The notes under the pieces are model-generated. The model was not told the origin of the DNA. It saw nothing but the letters and a program-made list of their open reading frames with translations, and did not search any database. DNA of 51,906 bases, from assembly GCA_029265155.1 (NCBI GenBank), contig JAJUJV010000002.1, positions 1 through 51,906 of the forward strand. Reading direction: 5' to 3'. Below are positions 17,089-26,877 of this stretch, in pieces. The first letter of the stretch is position 1. Each line of letters opens with the position of its first letter. Source of the stretch: Altererythrobacter sp. (GTDB taxonomy: Bacteria; Pseudomonadota; Alphaproteobacteria; Sphingomonadales; Sphingomonadaceae). The translations under genes were made by a program, and so were the position numbers.

Positions 17089-17115
17089 CTTCACGCCTGG
17101 TTTGTAAAAACCGGC

Positions 17116-17343
17116 TTACTTCTTCTTCAGCGACAAGCCGCCGAAGCGCTTATTGAACTGAGCCACGCGGCCACCCTGATCGACCTGGCGCGTGCCGCCA
17201 GTCCACGCCGGGTGGCTGGTCGGATCGATGTCGAGCGCCAGCGTGTCGCCTTCGCTGCCCCAGGTGGAGCGCGTCTCGAACACGGTGCCGTCGGTCATCT
17301 GCACCTTGATCATGTGGTAGTCGGGGTGAATGTCGGCCTTCAT
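17116..17343 (-). CDS. rpmE: 50S ribosomal protein L31
   Basis: 75 residues starting [10 protein letters not shown], with the conserved TRSTWG and the HPAWTG segment. There are no cysteines, so this is the C-minus (zinc-independent) form. The reading frame extends seven codons upstream, but the ATG at 17343 fits the family. The tail is basic (LSLKKK). It is monocistronic with a strong terminator 28 bases downstream. Confidence 0.96.
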   Translation of the reverse strand: MKADIHPDYHMIKVQMTDGTVFETRSTWGSEGDTLALDIDPTSHPAWTGGTRQVDQGGRVAQFNKRFGGLSLKKK

Positions 17344-17454
17344 GGCGGTACGTCCTTCGTGCATGAGGCCGGTTCCGACCGGCCGGGCAATGTCGGGAAA
17401 GGCGCGCGCTTACAGTCCTGCGCCGCCGATTGCAACTCTCTCTGAAGCGAACGA

Positions 17455-17925
17455 TCAGCCGGCGTTCGGGCCGTCCGCCACCATGGCGGTGAACTGCACT
17501 TCGCAGGTCACCTTGTCCTCGACGCTGGCTTTGCCCCAGAACTTGCAGACCCGCGCCCGCTTCTGGACGAAGCCGACCCGCAGGTCGAGCAGGCAGCCCG
17601 GCTCCACCGGCGCACGGAACTTGGCCTCCTCAATCGCCATGAAATAGACGAGCTTGCCCGAGCCGGCGAGTTGGAGCGTCTCCATCGCCAGGATGCCCGC
17701 AGCCTGGGCCAAGGCTTCGATCTGCAGCACGCCCGGCATGATCGGCCGGCCAGGGAAGTGACCCTGGAAGAACTGCTCGTTGAAGCTGACCGCCTTGACC
17801 GCATGAATCTCCTCGTCGACGCGCAGGTCGATTACCTTGTCGACGAGGAGAAGCGGGTAACGGTGCGGAAGGGCCTGGAGGATCTGCGCGATGTCGTATC
17901 CGCGCGCGGCTTCGGCCTCACTCAT
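17455..17925 (-). CDS. fabZ: 3-hydroxyacyl-[ACP] dehydratase FabZ
   Basis: 156 residues, hot-dog fold. It opens the fatty-acid elongation step that removes water from 3-hydroxyacyl-ACP. Catalytic residues are in [11 protein letters not shown] (His56) and VLQIEALAQ (Glu70), and [11 protein letters not shown] is the usual N-terminal signature. It lies 25 bases after skp. In most alphaproteobacteria lpxD precedes it and lpxA follows; neither is here. Confidence 0.95.
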   Translation of the reverse strand: MSEAEAARGYDIAQILQALPHRYPLLLVDKVIDLRVDEEIHAVKAVSFNEQFFQGHFPGRPIMPGVLQIEALAQAAGILAMETLQLAGSGKLVYFMAIEEAKFRAPVEPGCLLDLRVGFVQKRARVCKFWGKASVEDKVTCEVQFTAMVADGPNAG

Positions 17926-17950
17926 TCCGTGTGAACCTTCGCCGGCTCGA

Positions 17951-18652
17951 TCAGCGGCCCTGCACCGGCGTCGCCGCCGGCTGCTGGGCTTGCGGCTGGC
18001 CTTGCTGACCCTGCTGGGCCTGCGCCTGCTGCTGAAGGGCGACGGTCAGGAGGATTTCGGAGACCTGCTGGTACAGCTGCACCGACTGCTGCTGCGGCTG
18101 CCAGCCTTCCGGAGCGGCCGAAGACACCGTCGGGGCGAGCTGATTGAGCTGTGCGATGATTTCGTCGGTCACATCGGCCGAGTCGCCAATGTACAGCGCC
18201 GAGTTGGGGTTGAGGATGAGCTGCACGTTGTTCGCCTGGACGACCTGCTGAACGGCCGGCGAAAGCTGCTGCGCGAGCTGCTCGATCACGTAGACGCGCG
18301 CCCGGGTGATCGGCTGCTGAGCCGCATTGATCTGCTGCTCAAGCCCCTGGACCTGCTGCATCACCGTGGTGTTGGCCTGCGCGGCGGTCTGCTCTTCCTG
18401 GCTGAGCTGCCCGTCGCCATCGGTGTCGAACTGGCGAACGGCTTCGGAACGCTGCTGCTGCAGCTGCTCGAGCTGAGTGCGCTGGGCGGCAAACGTGGTG
18501 GCGATCTGCTGATAGGCGGCTTGCAGCGCCTGCGAGCCGGCCACTGCAACCGCCGGGTCGGCAACCGCAACACCATTGACTTGCGCGGCGGCGGGAACGG
18601 CCGCGACTACCGAAAGCGCCAGAGAGGCGGCGCCGAGAATACGAGCGTTCAT
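17951..18652 (-). CDS. skp: OmpH/Skp-family periplasmic chaperone with an EF-hand loop
   Basis: 233 residues with a signal peptide (about 1-23, cleavage near AAAQ). The Gln-rich helical middle (about 40-150) and its position right after bamA identify an OmpH/Skp chaperone, which holds unfolded outer-membrane proteins in the periplasm. Unusually, a perfect EF-hand loop ([12 protein letters not shown], residues 76-87: Asp at 1, 3, 5, Gly at 6, Leu at 8, Glu at 12) sits in the helical arm. The C-terminal ~35 residues are low-complexity Gln/Pro/Ala. The ATG shares one base with the bamA stop. Confidence 0.85.
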   Translation of the reverse strand: MNARILGAASLALSVVAAVPAAAQVNGVAVADPAVAVAGSQALQAAYQQIATTFAAQRTQLEQLQQQRSEAVRQFDTDGDGQLSQEEQTAAQANTTVMQQVQGLEQQINAAQQPITRARVYVIEQLAQQLSPAVQQVVQANNVQLILNPNSALYIGDSADVTDEIIAQLNQLAPTVSSAAPEGWQPQQQSVQLYQQVSEILLTVALQQQAQAQQGQQGQPQAQQPAATPVQGR

Positions 18653-21402
18653 CAGAATGAGGTTCCTACGTTGAAGGAGAAGCGCTTGGTATCGTCGCCC
18701 TTCTGCTTGAGAAGGGGATAAGCGAAGTTGATCCGGAAGGGACCGAACGGCGAGTTCCAGTTCACCCCGATGCCGATCGACACGCGCGGCTTGGCAGTAT
18801 TGCCATAGAACTCTTCCACGAACGGCGGCAGCGAATTGCCGATCGCCGTATTGGCATTGCTGGTGAGGCAGGACGGCGGATTGGGGTTCGTCGGACTGGT
18901 CACGATGCTGATCGCACCGGAACCGGTGCCCGGACGGCAGGTCCCGTCGACCAACGTAGCCTCGTTGATCTGAGTGTAGAGCGCGTTGCCATCCGCATCG
19001 CGTGTCGGGATGAAGATGCCGTCTGGATACGGGCTTTCGGTAAGCACCGGACGCTTGATGCCGAACACTGCACCGGCATCGACGAAGATCGACGGCCGCA
19101 GGCCCAGCTCGCGGGCGCCCGAGCCCAGCGGGATCTCAAGCTCGGCGCGGCCCAGATAGAAAGCCGTGCCGCCCAGCGCATCGTCCTGGTTACCGCGATC
19201 GTCGAGGGGAAGCAGCGTTGCCGTCCCTTCTTCGTCCACGGTGTAGAACCGGCGCACGACGCGCGGCCCGACCCCGCGAATGTCGAAGCCGCGGATTTCA
19301 GGCTCACCCAGGAAGAACCGGTCGGTCAACCGAACGTCATCGCGGCCCGGCCCCAGATCCTTGAGGCCCTTGATGTAGCCCGTTTCGGCGGTCAGCGAGA
19401 AGATCCAGCCCGACATCGGCTGCCAGTACTTGGCGGCCTGGCCCGTGAACCGCGCGTAACGCGAGGATCCGCCCAACCCGGCAAAGTCGAAGTTGGCACT
19501 CGCCGACTCGCCGCGGGTCGGACGAACACGGCTGTCGAGCGAGTTGTGGACCAGCGAGAAACCAATCAGCGACGTCGTGCGGTTGCCCAGCGCTTCGCAG
19601 AGATAACGCCCGGCCAGCAGCGGCTCGCAGGTCCGCACCCCATCGCCATCGAAGTCGCCGAAGAACAGGTTCTCGTCGACGGTTATGTTCTCGTGCTGGA
19701 ACGTGTAGCGGCCAATCGCGCTGAGGTACTCGCTGAGCGGCACACCCACCCGCAGCGAGGTTCCGGTCGTCGCCGACTCGTAAGTGGCGCTGGCCCTGTC
19801 GTAATAGCCGTTGTTGTAGTCGCGGCGGTACACGTCGATACCGGCCGAGATGTTCTTGTCGAACACGTAAGGCTCGGTGAAGCTGATCGAGCCCGAGCGC
19901 GAATAGCGCGAGTAGTTCACCGACAGACCGACGGTCTGGCCGCGGCCACGGAAGTTGCGCTGGCGGATAGAGCCCTGGAAGATGAAGCTCTCCAGGCTGG
20001 AGAAGCCGGCCGACAGCGAGAGCTCACCCGTCGCCTGTTCCTGGACGTTGGCTTCGAGGATAATGCGGTCGGGCGCGCTGCCGTCGACCTGGTCGATCTC
20101 GAAGTTCTCCTGGAAGTAGCCCAGCGAGTTGATGCGCGCGGTCGAACGGCGCACCTGCAGCGAGTTGAACGCGTCGCCTTCGGCGAGACGGAACTCGCGG
20201 CGGATCACCTTGTCCTGCGTCAGCGTGTTGCCGTTGACGTCGACCCGCTCGACATAGACGCGCGGCGCTTCGTTGATGACGAACGTCACGTCCATCGTCA
20301 GGTCTTCTCGGTTGCGCGTGATGCGCGGCCGCACGTCGGCAAAGGCATAGCCGAAGGCGCCGGCCGTTTCCGTCAGGCGCTCGACCGTATCCTCGACCAG
20401 CTTGGCATCGTACCAGTTGCCGCTGCTCATCGGCAGCGACCGGGTCATCGTGCTGCTGTCGAAGTCGCGCAGCTGGCTTTCGACTTCCACGTTGCCGAAC
20501 TTGTAGCGCTCGCCTTCCTCGACCACGTAGGTGATGATGAAGTCGCGCTTGTCCGGCGTCAGCTCTGCCACCGCGGAAACGACGCGGAAGTCGGCGTAGC
20601 CGTTCTCGAGATAGAAGGCGCGCAGCTGCTGCTGGTCGTAAGCCAGGCGGTCAGGGTCGTAGCTGGTCGCCGAGCTGAAGATTTTCAGCAGGCCCGAGAC
20701 CTGCGTCACCATCTCGCCGCGCAGCTCGCGGTCGGAGAACGCCTCGTTGCCGATGATGTTGATCGCGCGGACCTTCGATTTCGGCCCTTCGTTGATCTCG
20801 AAGATGACGTCGACACGGTTCTGGTCGAGCTGCACCATCTGCGGCTCTACGGTCGCAGCAAAGCGGCCCTGGCGCTTGTACAGTTCGATGATGCGCGCGA
20901 CGTCCGCCCGAACCTTGGAGCGGGTGAAGATCTGCCGCGGCGCCAGCTTGATCTCGGGAAGGATCTTGTCGTCCTTGAGGCGACGATTGCCTTCCAGCAC
21001 GATCCGGTTGATCACCGGGTTCTCGACCACAGTGATGACTACGTTGCCGTCGTTGTTCCGGATCGAGAAGTCGGCGAACAGCTCGGTCGCGGCAAGATCC
21101 TTCAGGGCCTCGTCGGCCAGCGCGGCGGTATAGACCTGCCCCGGACGCATGCGGATATAGCTGACGATCGTCGCCGGCTCGAGGCGCTGGGCACCGGCCA
21201 CCGCGATCGAGCGGATGACCTGGCCCTCTTCGCTGGCGGCAGCTGCGGGCGCCGCCGGCGTCGACGCCGCTGCTGGCTCCGCGGGAGCCGGCGCCGCTTC
21301 GTCCTGAGCGAGCGCCATTGCCGGCAGACCCGCGAGAATCGTGCACCCCAGCAGGGCTGCGGCAAACTGCGAGGTTTGAATCGTCTTGGCCCTACCGCTC
21401 AT
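18652..21402 (-). CDS. bamA: Outer-membrane protein assembly factor BamA
   Basis: 916 residues from ATG at 21402. It has a signal peptide with a long polar start, an Ala/Pro-rich linker (about 35-60), five POTRA domains (about 60-430) and a C-terminal beta-barrel ending in the aromatic FNVGTSF. The VRGF-type lid motif appears as IRGFDIRG. BamA folds and inserts outer-membrane proteins. A Met four codons upstream (21414) is possible, but GGAC lies seven bases before the chosen ATG. The barrel carries a long loop rich in Gly, Asn and Pro near residues 825-860. Confidence 0.95.
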   Translation of the reverse strand: MSGRAKTIQTSQFAAALLGCTILAGLPAMALAQDEAAPAPAEPAAASTPAAPAAAASEEGQVIRSIAVAGAQRLEPATIVSYIRMRPGQVYTAALADEALKDLAATELFADFSIRNNDGNVVITVVENPVINRIVLEGNRRLKDDKILPEIKLAPRQIFTRSKVRADVARIIELYKRQGRFAATVEPQMVQLDQNRVDVIFEINEGPKSKVRAINIIGNEAFSDRELRGEMVTQVSGLLKIFSSATSYDPDRLAYDQQQLRAFYLENGYADFRVVSAVAELTPDKRDFIITYVVEEGERYKFGNVEVESQLRDFDSSTMTRSLPMSSGNWYDAKLVEDTVERLTETAGAFGYAFADVRPRITRNREDLTMDVTFVINEAPRVYVERVDVNGNTLTQDKVIRREFRLAEGDAFNSLQVRRSTARINSLGYFQENFEIDQVDGSAPDRIILEANVQEQATGELSLSAGFSSLESFIFQGSIRQRNFRGRGQTVGLSVNYSRYSRSGSISFTEPYVFDKNISAGIDVYRRDYNNGYYDRASATYESATTGTSLRVGVPLSEYLSAIGRYTFQHENITVDENLFFGDFDGDGVRTCEPLLAGRYLCEALGNRTTSLIGFSLVHNSLDSRVRPTRGESASANFDFAGLGGSSRYARFTGQAAKYWQPMSGWIFSLTAETGYIKGLKDLGPGRDDVRLTDRFFLGEPEIRGFDIRGVGPRVVRRFYTVDEEGTATLLPLDDRGNQDDALGGTAFYLGRAELEIPLGSGARELGLRPSIFVDAGAVFGIKRPVLTESPYPDGIFIPTRDADGNALYTQINEATLVDGTCRPGTGSGAISIVTSPTNPNPPSCLTSNANTAIGNSLPPFVEEFYGNTAKPRVSIGIGVNWNSPFGPFRINFAYPLLKQKGDDTKRFSFNVGTSF

Positions 21403-21623
21403 GTACCCGTCCATTCATACGACATGCCGTGTCCGTCCGCCGCATGGTCCTGCCTTGCCCGAGCAGCGGGCGGCCGTAGCGGCACCCAATCGAGGCGACG
21501 TGCGCCCTTGCCCGATGCAGGGCAAGCTAGCAAGCGAGCAAGGCTGGAAATGCGGCGACGGTGCCTTCCTTTTCCCCGCTCCTCAAGATCCCGCGGCTTG
21601 CGGAGCGCGTACCCTCTACCTGC

Positions 21624-22739
21624 TCAGCCGCCGAACAGCGACAGCGAAGCGACATCGTTGATCGTCACGAACAGCATCAACATGAGCACGAAAGCCATGC
21701 CGGTGCGGAACGCCCATTCCTGACTGCGAGGATCCAGCGGCTTCCGGCGCACCGCTTCGGCCGCGTAGAATGCCAGGTGCCCGCCGTCGAGGCCGGGAAT
21801 TGGCAGCAGGTTAATGAACGCCAAGTTAATTGAAACCAGAGCGACAAACTGCACGAAACTCAGCCAGCCCAGGCTCATCTGCTCGCCCGAGAATTTGGCG
21901 ATCTTCACCGGCCCGCCGAGCTCGGAAACCGGCCGCTGCCCGCTGACGATTTGGCCGATGCCCCGGACCATCATGACGACGATGTCATTGGTCTGCCGAA
22001 CCGCCAGCGTCACCGCTTCGATCGGCCCGACCGAAGCCATTTCCCCACCGGCCGGCCGCACGCCGAGCTGGCCGATCTGGCTGGCGTTCCCGAAGTTGTC
22101 GTGCACGGTCAGCGAGGGGAGGACCACGGTCATTTCCCGACGCTCGCCGTCGCGCAGCACTTCGAGAGTCAGAGTGGAGCCGGGACTGGTCAGGATGAAC
22201 TGACGCAGCTCCATGAAGTCATCGGTCGCCTGGCCGTTGTATGCAGCGATCTCGTCGCCCGCGCGCAGGCCAGCGCGTTCGGCAGCCGAACCCTGTTCCA
22301 CTTCGCCGATAACCGGAGGGACGATCGGCTTACCGAAGGCCACGTTGAAGCTGGCCAGAATGGCGATCGCCAGCAGGAGGTTCGTCACCGGACCTGCCGC
22401 CACGATCAGTGCCCGCTGCCATAGCGGCTTGGATTGGAACGTCCGCGATCGCTCCGCCTCCGGCAGATCTTTCCATTCCTCGCTCGGCTGGCTTGCCGGG
22501 TTCATGTCGCCGGCGAACTGGACATAGCCGCCGAGCGGCAGCGCGGCGACTTTCCAGCGCGTCCCCCGCCGGTCGGTATAGCCGAACAGTTCCTGGCCGA
22601 AGCCGATAGAGAACGCTTCGGCTTTCACGCCGAACCAGCGCCCGACCAGGTAGTGCCCAAGCTCGTGGATCGTGACGAGCGGCCCCAGCAGCAGCAGGAA
22701 GCCGACCAGGTACATCCAGAATGGTGGTGACTCGAACAA
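21624..22739 (-). CDS. rseP: Site-2 metalloprotease RseP (EcfE/MmpA type)
   Basis: 371 residues. Zinc motif HELGH at 25-29, a periplasmic PDZ domain (about 150-230), and the second metal-binding region NLLPIPGLDGG. It cleaves transmembrane anti-sigma factors and signal peptides inside the membrane. I place the start at a TTG (22739), because FESPPFWMYLVGFLL matches the family's N-terminus and GGAG lies ten bases before it; an ATG at 22715 has no Shine-Dalgarno. The frame extending to 22910 lies inside dxr. The TTG lies two bases beyond the dxr stop codon. Confidence 0.92.
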   Translation of the reverse strand: MFESPPFWMYLVGFLLLLGPLVTIHELGHYLVGRWFGVKAEAFSIGFGQELFGYTDRRGTRWKVAALPLGGYVQFAGDMNPASQPSEEWKDLPEAERSRTFQSKPLWQRALIVAAGPVTNLLLAIAILASFNVAFGKPIVPPVIGEVEQGSAAERAGLRAGDEIAAYNGQATDDFMELRQFILTSPGSTLTLEVLRDGERREMTVVLPSLTVHDNFGNASQIGQLGVRPAGGEMASVGPIEAVTLAVRQTNDIVVMMVRGIGQIVSGQRPVSELGGPVKIAKFSGEQMSLGWLSFVQFVALVSINLAFINLLPIPGLDGGHLAFYAAEAVRRKPLDPRSQEWAFRTGMAFVLMLMLFVTINDVASLSLFGG

Positions 22740-22740
22740 G

Positions 22741-23892
22741 TCAGGCAGGCTCCAGCGTTTGGCTCGCGCGCGCCCTCGCCTCGGCATCGACGGCAAGGAC
22801 GTCGTCGAGGCATCGCGGCGCAGGCGGCAGTTCGCGATCCAGGGTTTGCGCCACAAGTGACGAAATATCGGTGAACGCAATCTGACCGCGCAAGAACGCC
22901 GCCACCGCAACTTCGTTGGCCGCGTTAAGCACCGCGGGCGCCGCGCCGCCTGCCGCCGCCGCTTCGCGCGCTAGCCGCGTGGCCGGGAACCGCTCCTCGT
23001 CGGGCCCGAAGAACGACAGCTCTCCGATCGCCGCCAGGTCGAGCGGCGCACACGGTGTGTCCATGCGTTGCGGCCAGGCCAGGCACGAGGCGATGGCTAC
23101 CCGCATGTCCGAAGGACCGAGCTGCGCCAGAGTCGAGCCGTCGCGGTACTCGACCATCGAGTGGATCACGCTCTGCGGGTGGACCAGAATGCGCAGACGG
23201 TCGAGACCGACCGGGAACAGGTGGAAAGCCTCGATCAACTCAAGGCCCTTGTTCATCATCGTCGCGGAATCGACCGAGATCTTGGCACCCATCGACCAGT
23301 TCGGATGAGCAATCGCCTGCGCGGGCGTCGCCGCCCGGAGTTGTTCAGCCGTCCACAAGCGGAGCGGCCCACCGCTTGCCGTCAGGGTGATACACCGCAC
23401 GTCGGCGAAATCGTTGCCGTCGAGGCACTGGAAGATCGCGTTGTGCTCGGAATCGACGGGCAGCAGCACCGCGCCGCTACGCGCCACAGCCGCCGTCATT
23501 ACGTCGCCGGCGGAGACCAGCGCCTCCTTGTTGGCCAGCGCCACCGCGCCGCCTCGCTCGATCGCAGCCATCGTCGGGGCCAGACCGGCACAGCCGACGA
23601 TCGCGGCAACCGTGAGGTCCGCTTCGCGCGTCGCCGCTTCGACCAGTCCCGCTGCACCGCCCACGGCTTCGATGCCGCTGCCGCTGAGCGCCTCGCGCAA
23701 ATCAGACAAGCAGCTCTCGTCACCCACGGCGGCCAATTCCGCATCGAACTCGCGCGCCAGCTTCGCCAGTTCGGCTGCCTGGCAGTTGGCCGTCAGCGCC
23801 ACGACGCGCCACTCGGGGCGGTTGCGGCGGATCAGGTCGAGCGTCGATGCGCCGATAGAGCCGGTCGCTCCGAGAATGGAGATGCTGCGCAT
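22741..23892 (-). CDS. dxr: 1-deoxy-D-xylulose 5-phosphate reductoisomerase
   Basis: 383 residues. Second step of the MEP isoprenoid pathway, giving MEP from DXP with NADPH. NADPH-binding GATGSIGAST at the N-terminus; substrate and metal site ANKEALVSAG, PVDSEHNAIFQ, SGGPLR, MGAKISVDSATMMNKGLE. Length is normal for the family. It is followed within two bases by rseP and preceded by cdsA four bases away. Its product pathway feeds uppS, two genes upstream. Confidence 0.97.
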   Translation of the reverse strand: MRSISILGATGSIGASTLDLIRRNRPEWRVVALTANCQAAELAKLAREFDAELAAVGDESCLSDLREALSGSGIEAVGGAAGLVEAATREADLTVAAIVGCAGLAPTMAAIERGGAVALANKEALVSAGDVMTAAVARSGAVLLPVDSEHNAIFQCLDGNDFADVRCITLTASGGPLRLWTAEQLRAATPAQAIAHPNWSMGAKISVDSATMMNKGLELIEAFHLFPVGLDRLRILVHPQSVIHSMVEYRDGSTLAQLGPSDMRVAIASCLAWPQRMDTPCAPLDLAAIGELSFFGPDEERFPATRLAREAAAAGGAAPAVLNAANEVAVAAFLRGQIAFTDISSLVAQTLDRELPPAPRCLDDVLAVDAEARARASQTLEPA

Positions 23893-23896
23893 GACC

Positions 23897-24649
23897 TCAA
23901 GGAGCCATCAGCGTGGCGATCACGCCCGCGACGATAGACACGGCGATCAACCCGTCGATCCGGTCGAACACACCGCCATGCCCCGGGATCAGCCGTGAGC
24001 TGTCCTTCACCCCCGCCCGCCGCTTGAGCCAGCTTTCGAAGAAGTCGCCGATCTGCGCGACGACCGCCAGGCCCGCTCCCAACACGGCCGCGCCAAACGT
24101 GTTCTCGAACGAGAGGTTGAGGCCGATCTCGAAGCGCGGGCCGAGCCAGTCGAGCCCCGGCGCGTCGATCGCCAGGACCCAGATGAACACCCAGGCCGCC
24201 GCTGCAATCATTCCGCCGACCAGTCCGGCCCAGGTCTTCGATGGACTGATCCGCGGCGCTATCTTGGGCCCGCCAATGGTCCGTCCGGCGAAATAAGCAC
24301 CCGTGTCGGTGAAGATCGTGATCCCCAGCACCATGACCAGCAGGAAAGTCCCCGCTCCGGTCAGGATCGCCGCAGCGAGGCCGAAGTAGCCCGCACCCAG
24401 CAGCACCGCGAGCACGCGCAGCGGCAAGCTGGCGGTCGCCCGCAGCACCAGTCGCACGAACTCGCCGAAGCCAATCAGCGCAACGGCGACGATGAACAGA
24501 TCGAGCGCGGTTCCCCCCAGAACCAGCGCAATCGTCGCGAGGGTCAGCATGACCGCGGCCGAGGCCAGTCTGATCGGCAAGTCGGCACGGCGGACCGCGC
24601 CTGGAACGGGAACCGAAGCCCCGCTTGTCTGGGGGTTATCGCCCGCCAA
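23897..24649 (-). CDS. cdsA: Phosphatidate cytidylyltransferase CdsA
   Basis: 250 residues, about seven transmembrane segments. It makes CDP-diacylglycerol for phospholipid synthesis; the product is the substrate of PssA encoded at 29 kb. The C-terminal signature appears as SPSKTWAGLVGG followed by DSSRLIPGHGGVFDRIDGL. The start is TTG at 24649, with AGAGG five bases before it, overlapping the uppS end by 14 bases. The first ~20 residues are not conserved-looking, so an internal start is possible. Confidence 0.92.
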   Translation of the reverse strand: MAGDNPQTSGASVPVPGAVRRADLPIRLASAAVMLTLATIALVLGGTALDLFIVAVALIGFGEFVRLVLRATASLPLRVLAVLLGAGYFGLAAAILTGAGTFLLVMVLGITIFTDTGAYFAGRTIGGPKIAPRISPSKTWAGLVGGMIAAAAWVFIWVLAIDAPGLDWLGPRFEIGLNLSFENTFGAAVLGAGLAVVAQIGDFFESWLKRRAGVKDSSRLIPGHGGVFDRIDGLIAVSIVAGVIATLMAP

Positions 24650-25412
24650 AGCGCCTCTCCCGCATTGCGAAACTGGCCAACGCCTCCTCGAGATGGCCTG
24701 GCGTGAAATCCGGCCACAGCACGTCGGTGAACCACATTTCCGCGTAGGCCGACTGCCACAGCAGGAAGTTCGACAGCCGCACTTCGCCAGAGGTGCGGAT
24801 CAGCAGATCGAGCGGCGGCAGATCGGCCGTGTCCAGATGAGCCGAGATGCTCTCGACCGTCACCGCCCCCTGCTCGGCTGCCTTGGCTGCCGCTCGGGCG
24901 ATTTCCTGCTGCGAGCCGTAGTTGAGCGCCACGGCGATCGTCTTTGTGCCGTTCGCCGTCTGGCGCAGCGCATCCTCGATCATCTCGACAATGTCGGGCT
25001 CCAGGACCTTGTAATCGCCAATGATCTTGAGCTTCACCCCGTTCTTCACGAAATCGGGCAAGTCGCTGCGGATGAACTTGCGCATCAGCGCCATCAGGTC
25101 GGCAATCTCGTCCTCGGGCCGCTTCCAGTTCTCCGAGGAGAAGGCGTAGAGGGTCAGGCAGTCGAGCCCCATCGGCCCCAGCCCGCGCACCAGCCTGCGG
25201 ACCGCTTCCACGCCGCGCTGATGCCCAACAGCGCGCGGCAGCCGGTGCTTCTTTGCCCAGCGCCCGTTCCCGTCCATGATAATCGCGACATGGCGTGCGC
25301 CGTGGCTGGCACCGCTGCTCACAGCGGAACTCGCCCCGGACTCGAGCGACGCGCGCGGACGCTCATCGACCACCTCGGCTTGCGCGGGCCCGGATTTGCC
25401 CCACGAGATCAC
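24636..25412 (-). CDS. uppS: Undecaprenyl diphosphate synthase (cis-prenyltransferase)
   Basis: 258 residues. Elongates farnesyl diphosphate with isopentenyl diphosphate to the C55 carrier lipid for peptidoglycan and surface polysaccharide. The catalytic Asp is in HVAIIMDGNGRWA, with LTLYAFSSENW and DLLIRTSGEVRLSNFLLWQ. About 40 low-complexity residues (Ser/Ala-rich) precede the domain. The GTG start overlaps the frr stop by four bases (GTGA), supporting this start by coupling, though a downstream start would remove the non-conserved tail. Confidence 0.93.
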   Translation of the reverse strand: MISWGKSGPAQAEVVDERPRASLESGASSAVSSGASHGARHVAIIMDGNGRWAKKHRLPRAVGHQRGVEAVRRLVRGLGPMGLDCLTLYAFSSENWKRPEDEIADLMALMRKFIRSDLPDFVKNGVKLKIIGDYKVLEPDIVEMIEDALRQTANGTKTIAVALNYGSQQEIARAAAKAAEQGAVTVESISAHLDTADLPPLDLLIRTSGEVRLSNFLLWQSAYAEMWFTDVLWPDFTPGHLEEALASFAMRERRFGGR

Positions 25413-25966
25413 TGCGTCAGGATTTCCTTTTCCTTCTGCGCAGCGGCCGCATCGACATCGGCGACGAACTTGTCGGTCAGCTTCTGGACCTCTTCCTCCA
25501 TCCGCTTGCGGTCGTCTTCGGAGATGTCCTTCTTCTTCTCGTCTTCCTTGAGCATTTCCATTGCGTCGCGGCGGACGTTGCGGATCGCGATCTTGGCTTT
25601 TTCGGCGTATTGCCCGGCGAGCTTGGCCAGTTCCTTGCGGCGTTCCTGCGTCAGATCGGGCAGCGGCAGGCGTAGCGTCTGTCCGTCGACGATCGGGTTG
25701 AGCCCGAGATTGGCGTGGGCGATGCCCTTCTCCACCGCGCTCAGGTTGGCGCGATCCCAGACCTGCACACTCAACATCCGCGGCTCAGGCGCCGAAACGG
25801 TTGCCACCTGGTTCAGCGGCATCATCGAGCCGTAGACTTCGACCACCACCGGATCGAGCAGCGCCGTATTGGCGCGGCCAGTGCGCAGGCCCGAAAGATC
25901 GCTCTTCAGGCTCTCCACGGCACCGCCCATGCGGCGCTCTACATCGGCCTTGTCGTACTTGGGCAT
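25409..25966 (-). CDS. frr: Ribosome recycling factor
   Basis: 185 residues, full length. Splits post-termination ribosomes together with EF-G. Hallmarks include SLKSDLSGLRTGRAN near the N-terminus, PLPDLTQERRKEL in the middle and a C-terminal helix with IRNVRRDAME. It sits one base after pyrH and overlaps uppS by four bases, the usual alphaproteobacterial order. Confidence 0.97.
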   Translation of the reverse strand: MPKYDKADVERRMGGAVESLKSDLSGLRTGRANTALLDPVVVEVYGSMMPLNQVATVSAPEPRMLSVQVWDRANLSAVEKGIAHANLGLNPIVDGQTLRLPLPDLTQERRKELAKLAGQYAEKAKIAIRNVRRDAMEMLKEDEKKKDISEDDRKRMEEEVQKLTDKFVADVDAAAAQKEKEILTQ

Positions 25967-25967
25967 A

Positions 25968-26690
25968 TCAGCCTTCCTTCCGCACTATAGTCTGCACGCC
26001 TTCGCCGGTCAGCACTCGCGCGAGGTTGCCCTTCTCGCGAATGGAAAAAACCACGATCGGTATGTCGTTGTCGCGGCACAGGGCCACGGCAGAGGCGTCC
26101 ATCACCTTCAAGTTGTCCGCAAGCACCCTGTCGTAACTTACGGTTTCGAAACGCTTGGCGTTCGGATTTTTCTTGGGGTCGTCGTCATAGACTCCGTCGA
26201 CGCTGGTGCCTTTGAGCAGCGCATCACACTTCATCTCGGCGGCGCGTAGCGCGGCTCCGCTGTCAGTGGTGAAGTAGGGGCTGCCGACACCGGCAGCGAA
26301 GATCACCACGCGGTCCTTCTCGAGATGCCGCTCGGCACGGCGGCGGATCACCGGCTCGCACACCTCGTCCATCTGAATCGCCGATTGAACCCGCGTCTGT
26401 ACGCCGAGTTGCTCCAGAGCATTCTGCATCGCCAGCGCGTTCATCACCGTGGCGAGCATACCCATGTAGTCGGCCTGCGCCCGGTCCATTCCTTGGGCAG
26501 CGCCGGCCATGCCGCGAAAGATGTTTCCGCCGCCGATGACCAGGCAGATTTCAAGGCCGCTGTCCTTCGCCGCCTTCACCTCGCCGGCCAGTTCAGCCAC
26601 CGTCGCTGGATCGATCCCAAACTGTTGGGCGCCCATCAGGACTTCACCGGAGAGCTTGAGCAACACGCGCTTGACGCTCGGCATCGACAT
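25968..26690 (-). CDS. pyrH: UMP kinase PyrH
   Basis: 240 residues of the amino-acid-kinase fold. Converts UMP to UDP. The N-terminal [24 protein letters not shown] and the Asp-containing [11 protein letters not shown] and DGVYDDDPK segments are intact. It starts a new transcription unit: a strong terminator (26818-26852) separates it from tsf, and a 125-base leader region precedes its ATG. Confidence 0.97.
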   Translation of the reverse strand: MSMPSVKRVLLKLSGEVLMGAQQFGIDPATVAELAGEVKAAKDSGLEICLVIGGGNIFRGMAGAAQGMDRAQADYMGMLATVMNALAMQNALEQLGVQTRVQSAIQMDEVCEPVIRRRAERHLEKDRVVIFAAGVGSPYFTTDSGAALRAAEMKCDALLKGTSVDGVYDDDPKKNPNAKRFETVSYDRVLADNLKVMDASAVALCRDNDIPIVVFSIREKGNLARVLTGEGVQTIVRKEG

Positions 26691-26817
26691 GAAACGAAAA
26701 TCTCTCCGGAAGACCGCGATTTGCGGCCCTTATAGAGCGGCGCGGGACCGTGCCAAGCGCGAAGGCCGCCTGCTGCGCGACAACACGGCCAGGAAATGCC
26801 GGCCATCCGCCGCGGAC

Positions 26818-26852
26818 AAAAAAAGGCCGCCGAACTCGCGCCCGGCGGCCTT
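26818..26852 (-). terminator. Intrinsic terminator of rpsB-tsf
   Basis: AAGGCCGCCG (26823-26832) pairs with CGGCGGCCTT (26843-26852) around a ten-base loop, followed on the minus strand by a run of seven T. It lies 25 bases after the tsf stop. Confidence 0.92.
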
Positions 26853-26877
26853 CCGTCATGCGTGTCTCGCGTGAGCT

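Noticed and set aside
19546..21723. 725-codon plus-strand frame antisense to bamA
   Set aside because: Arg/Ala/Val-rich shadow, spans the bamA start; bamA is unambiguous.
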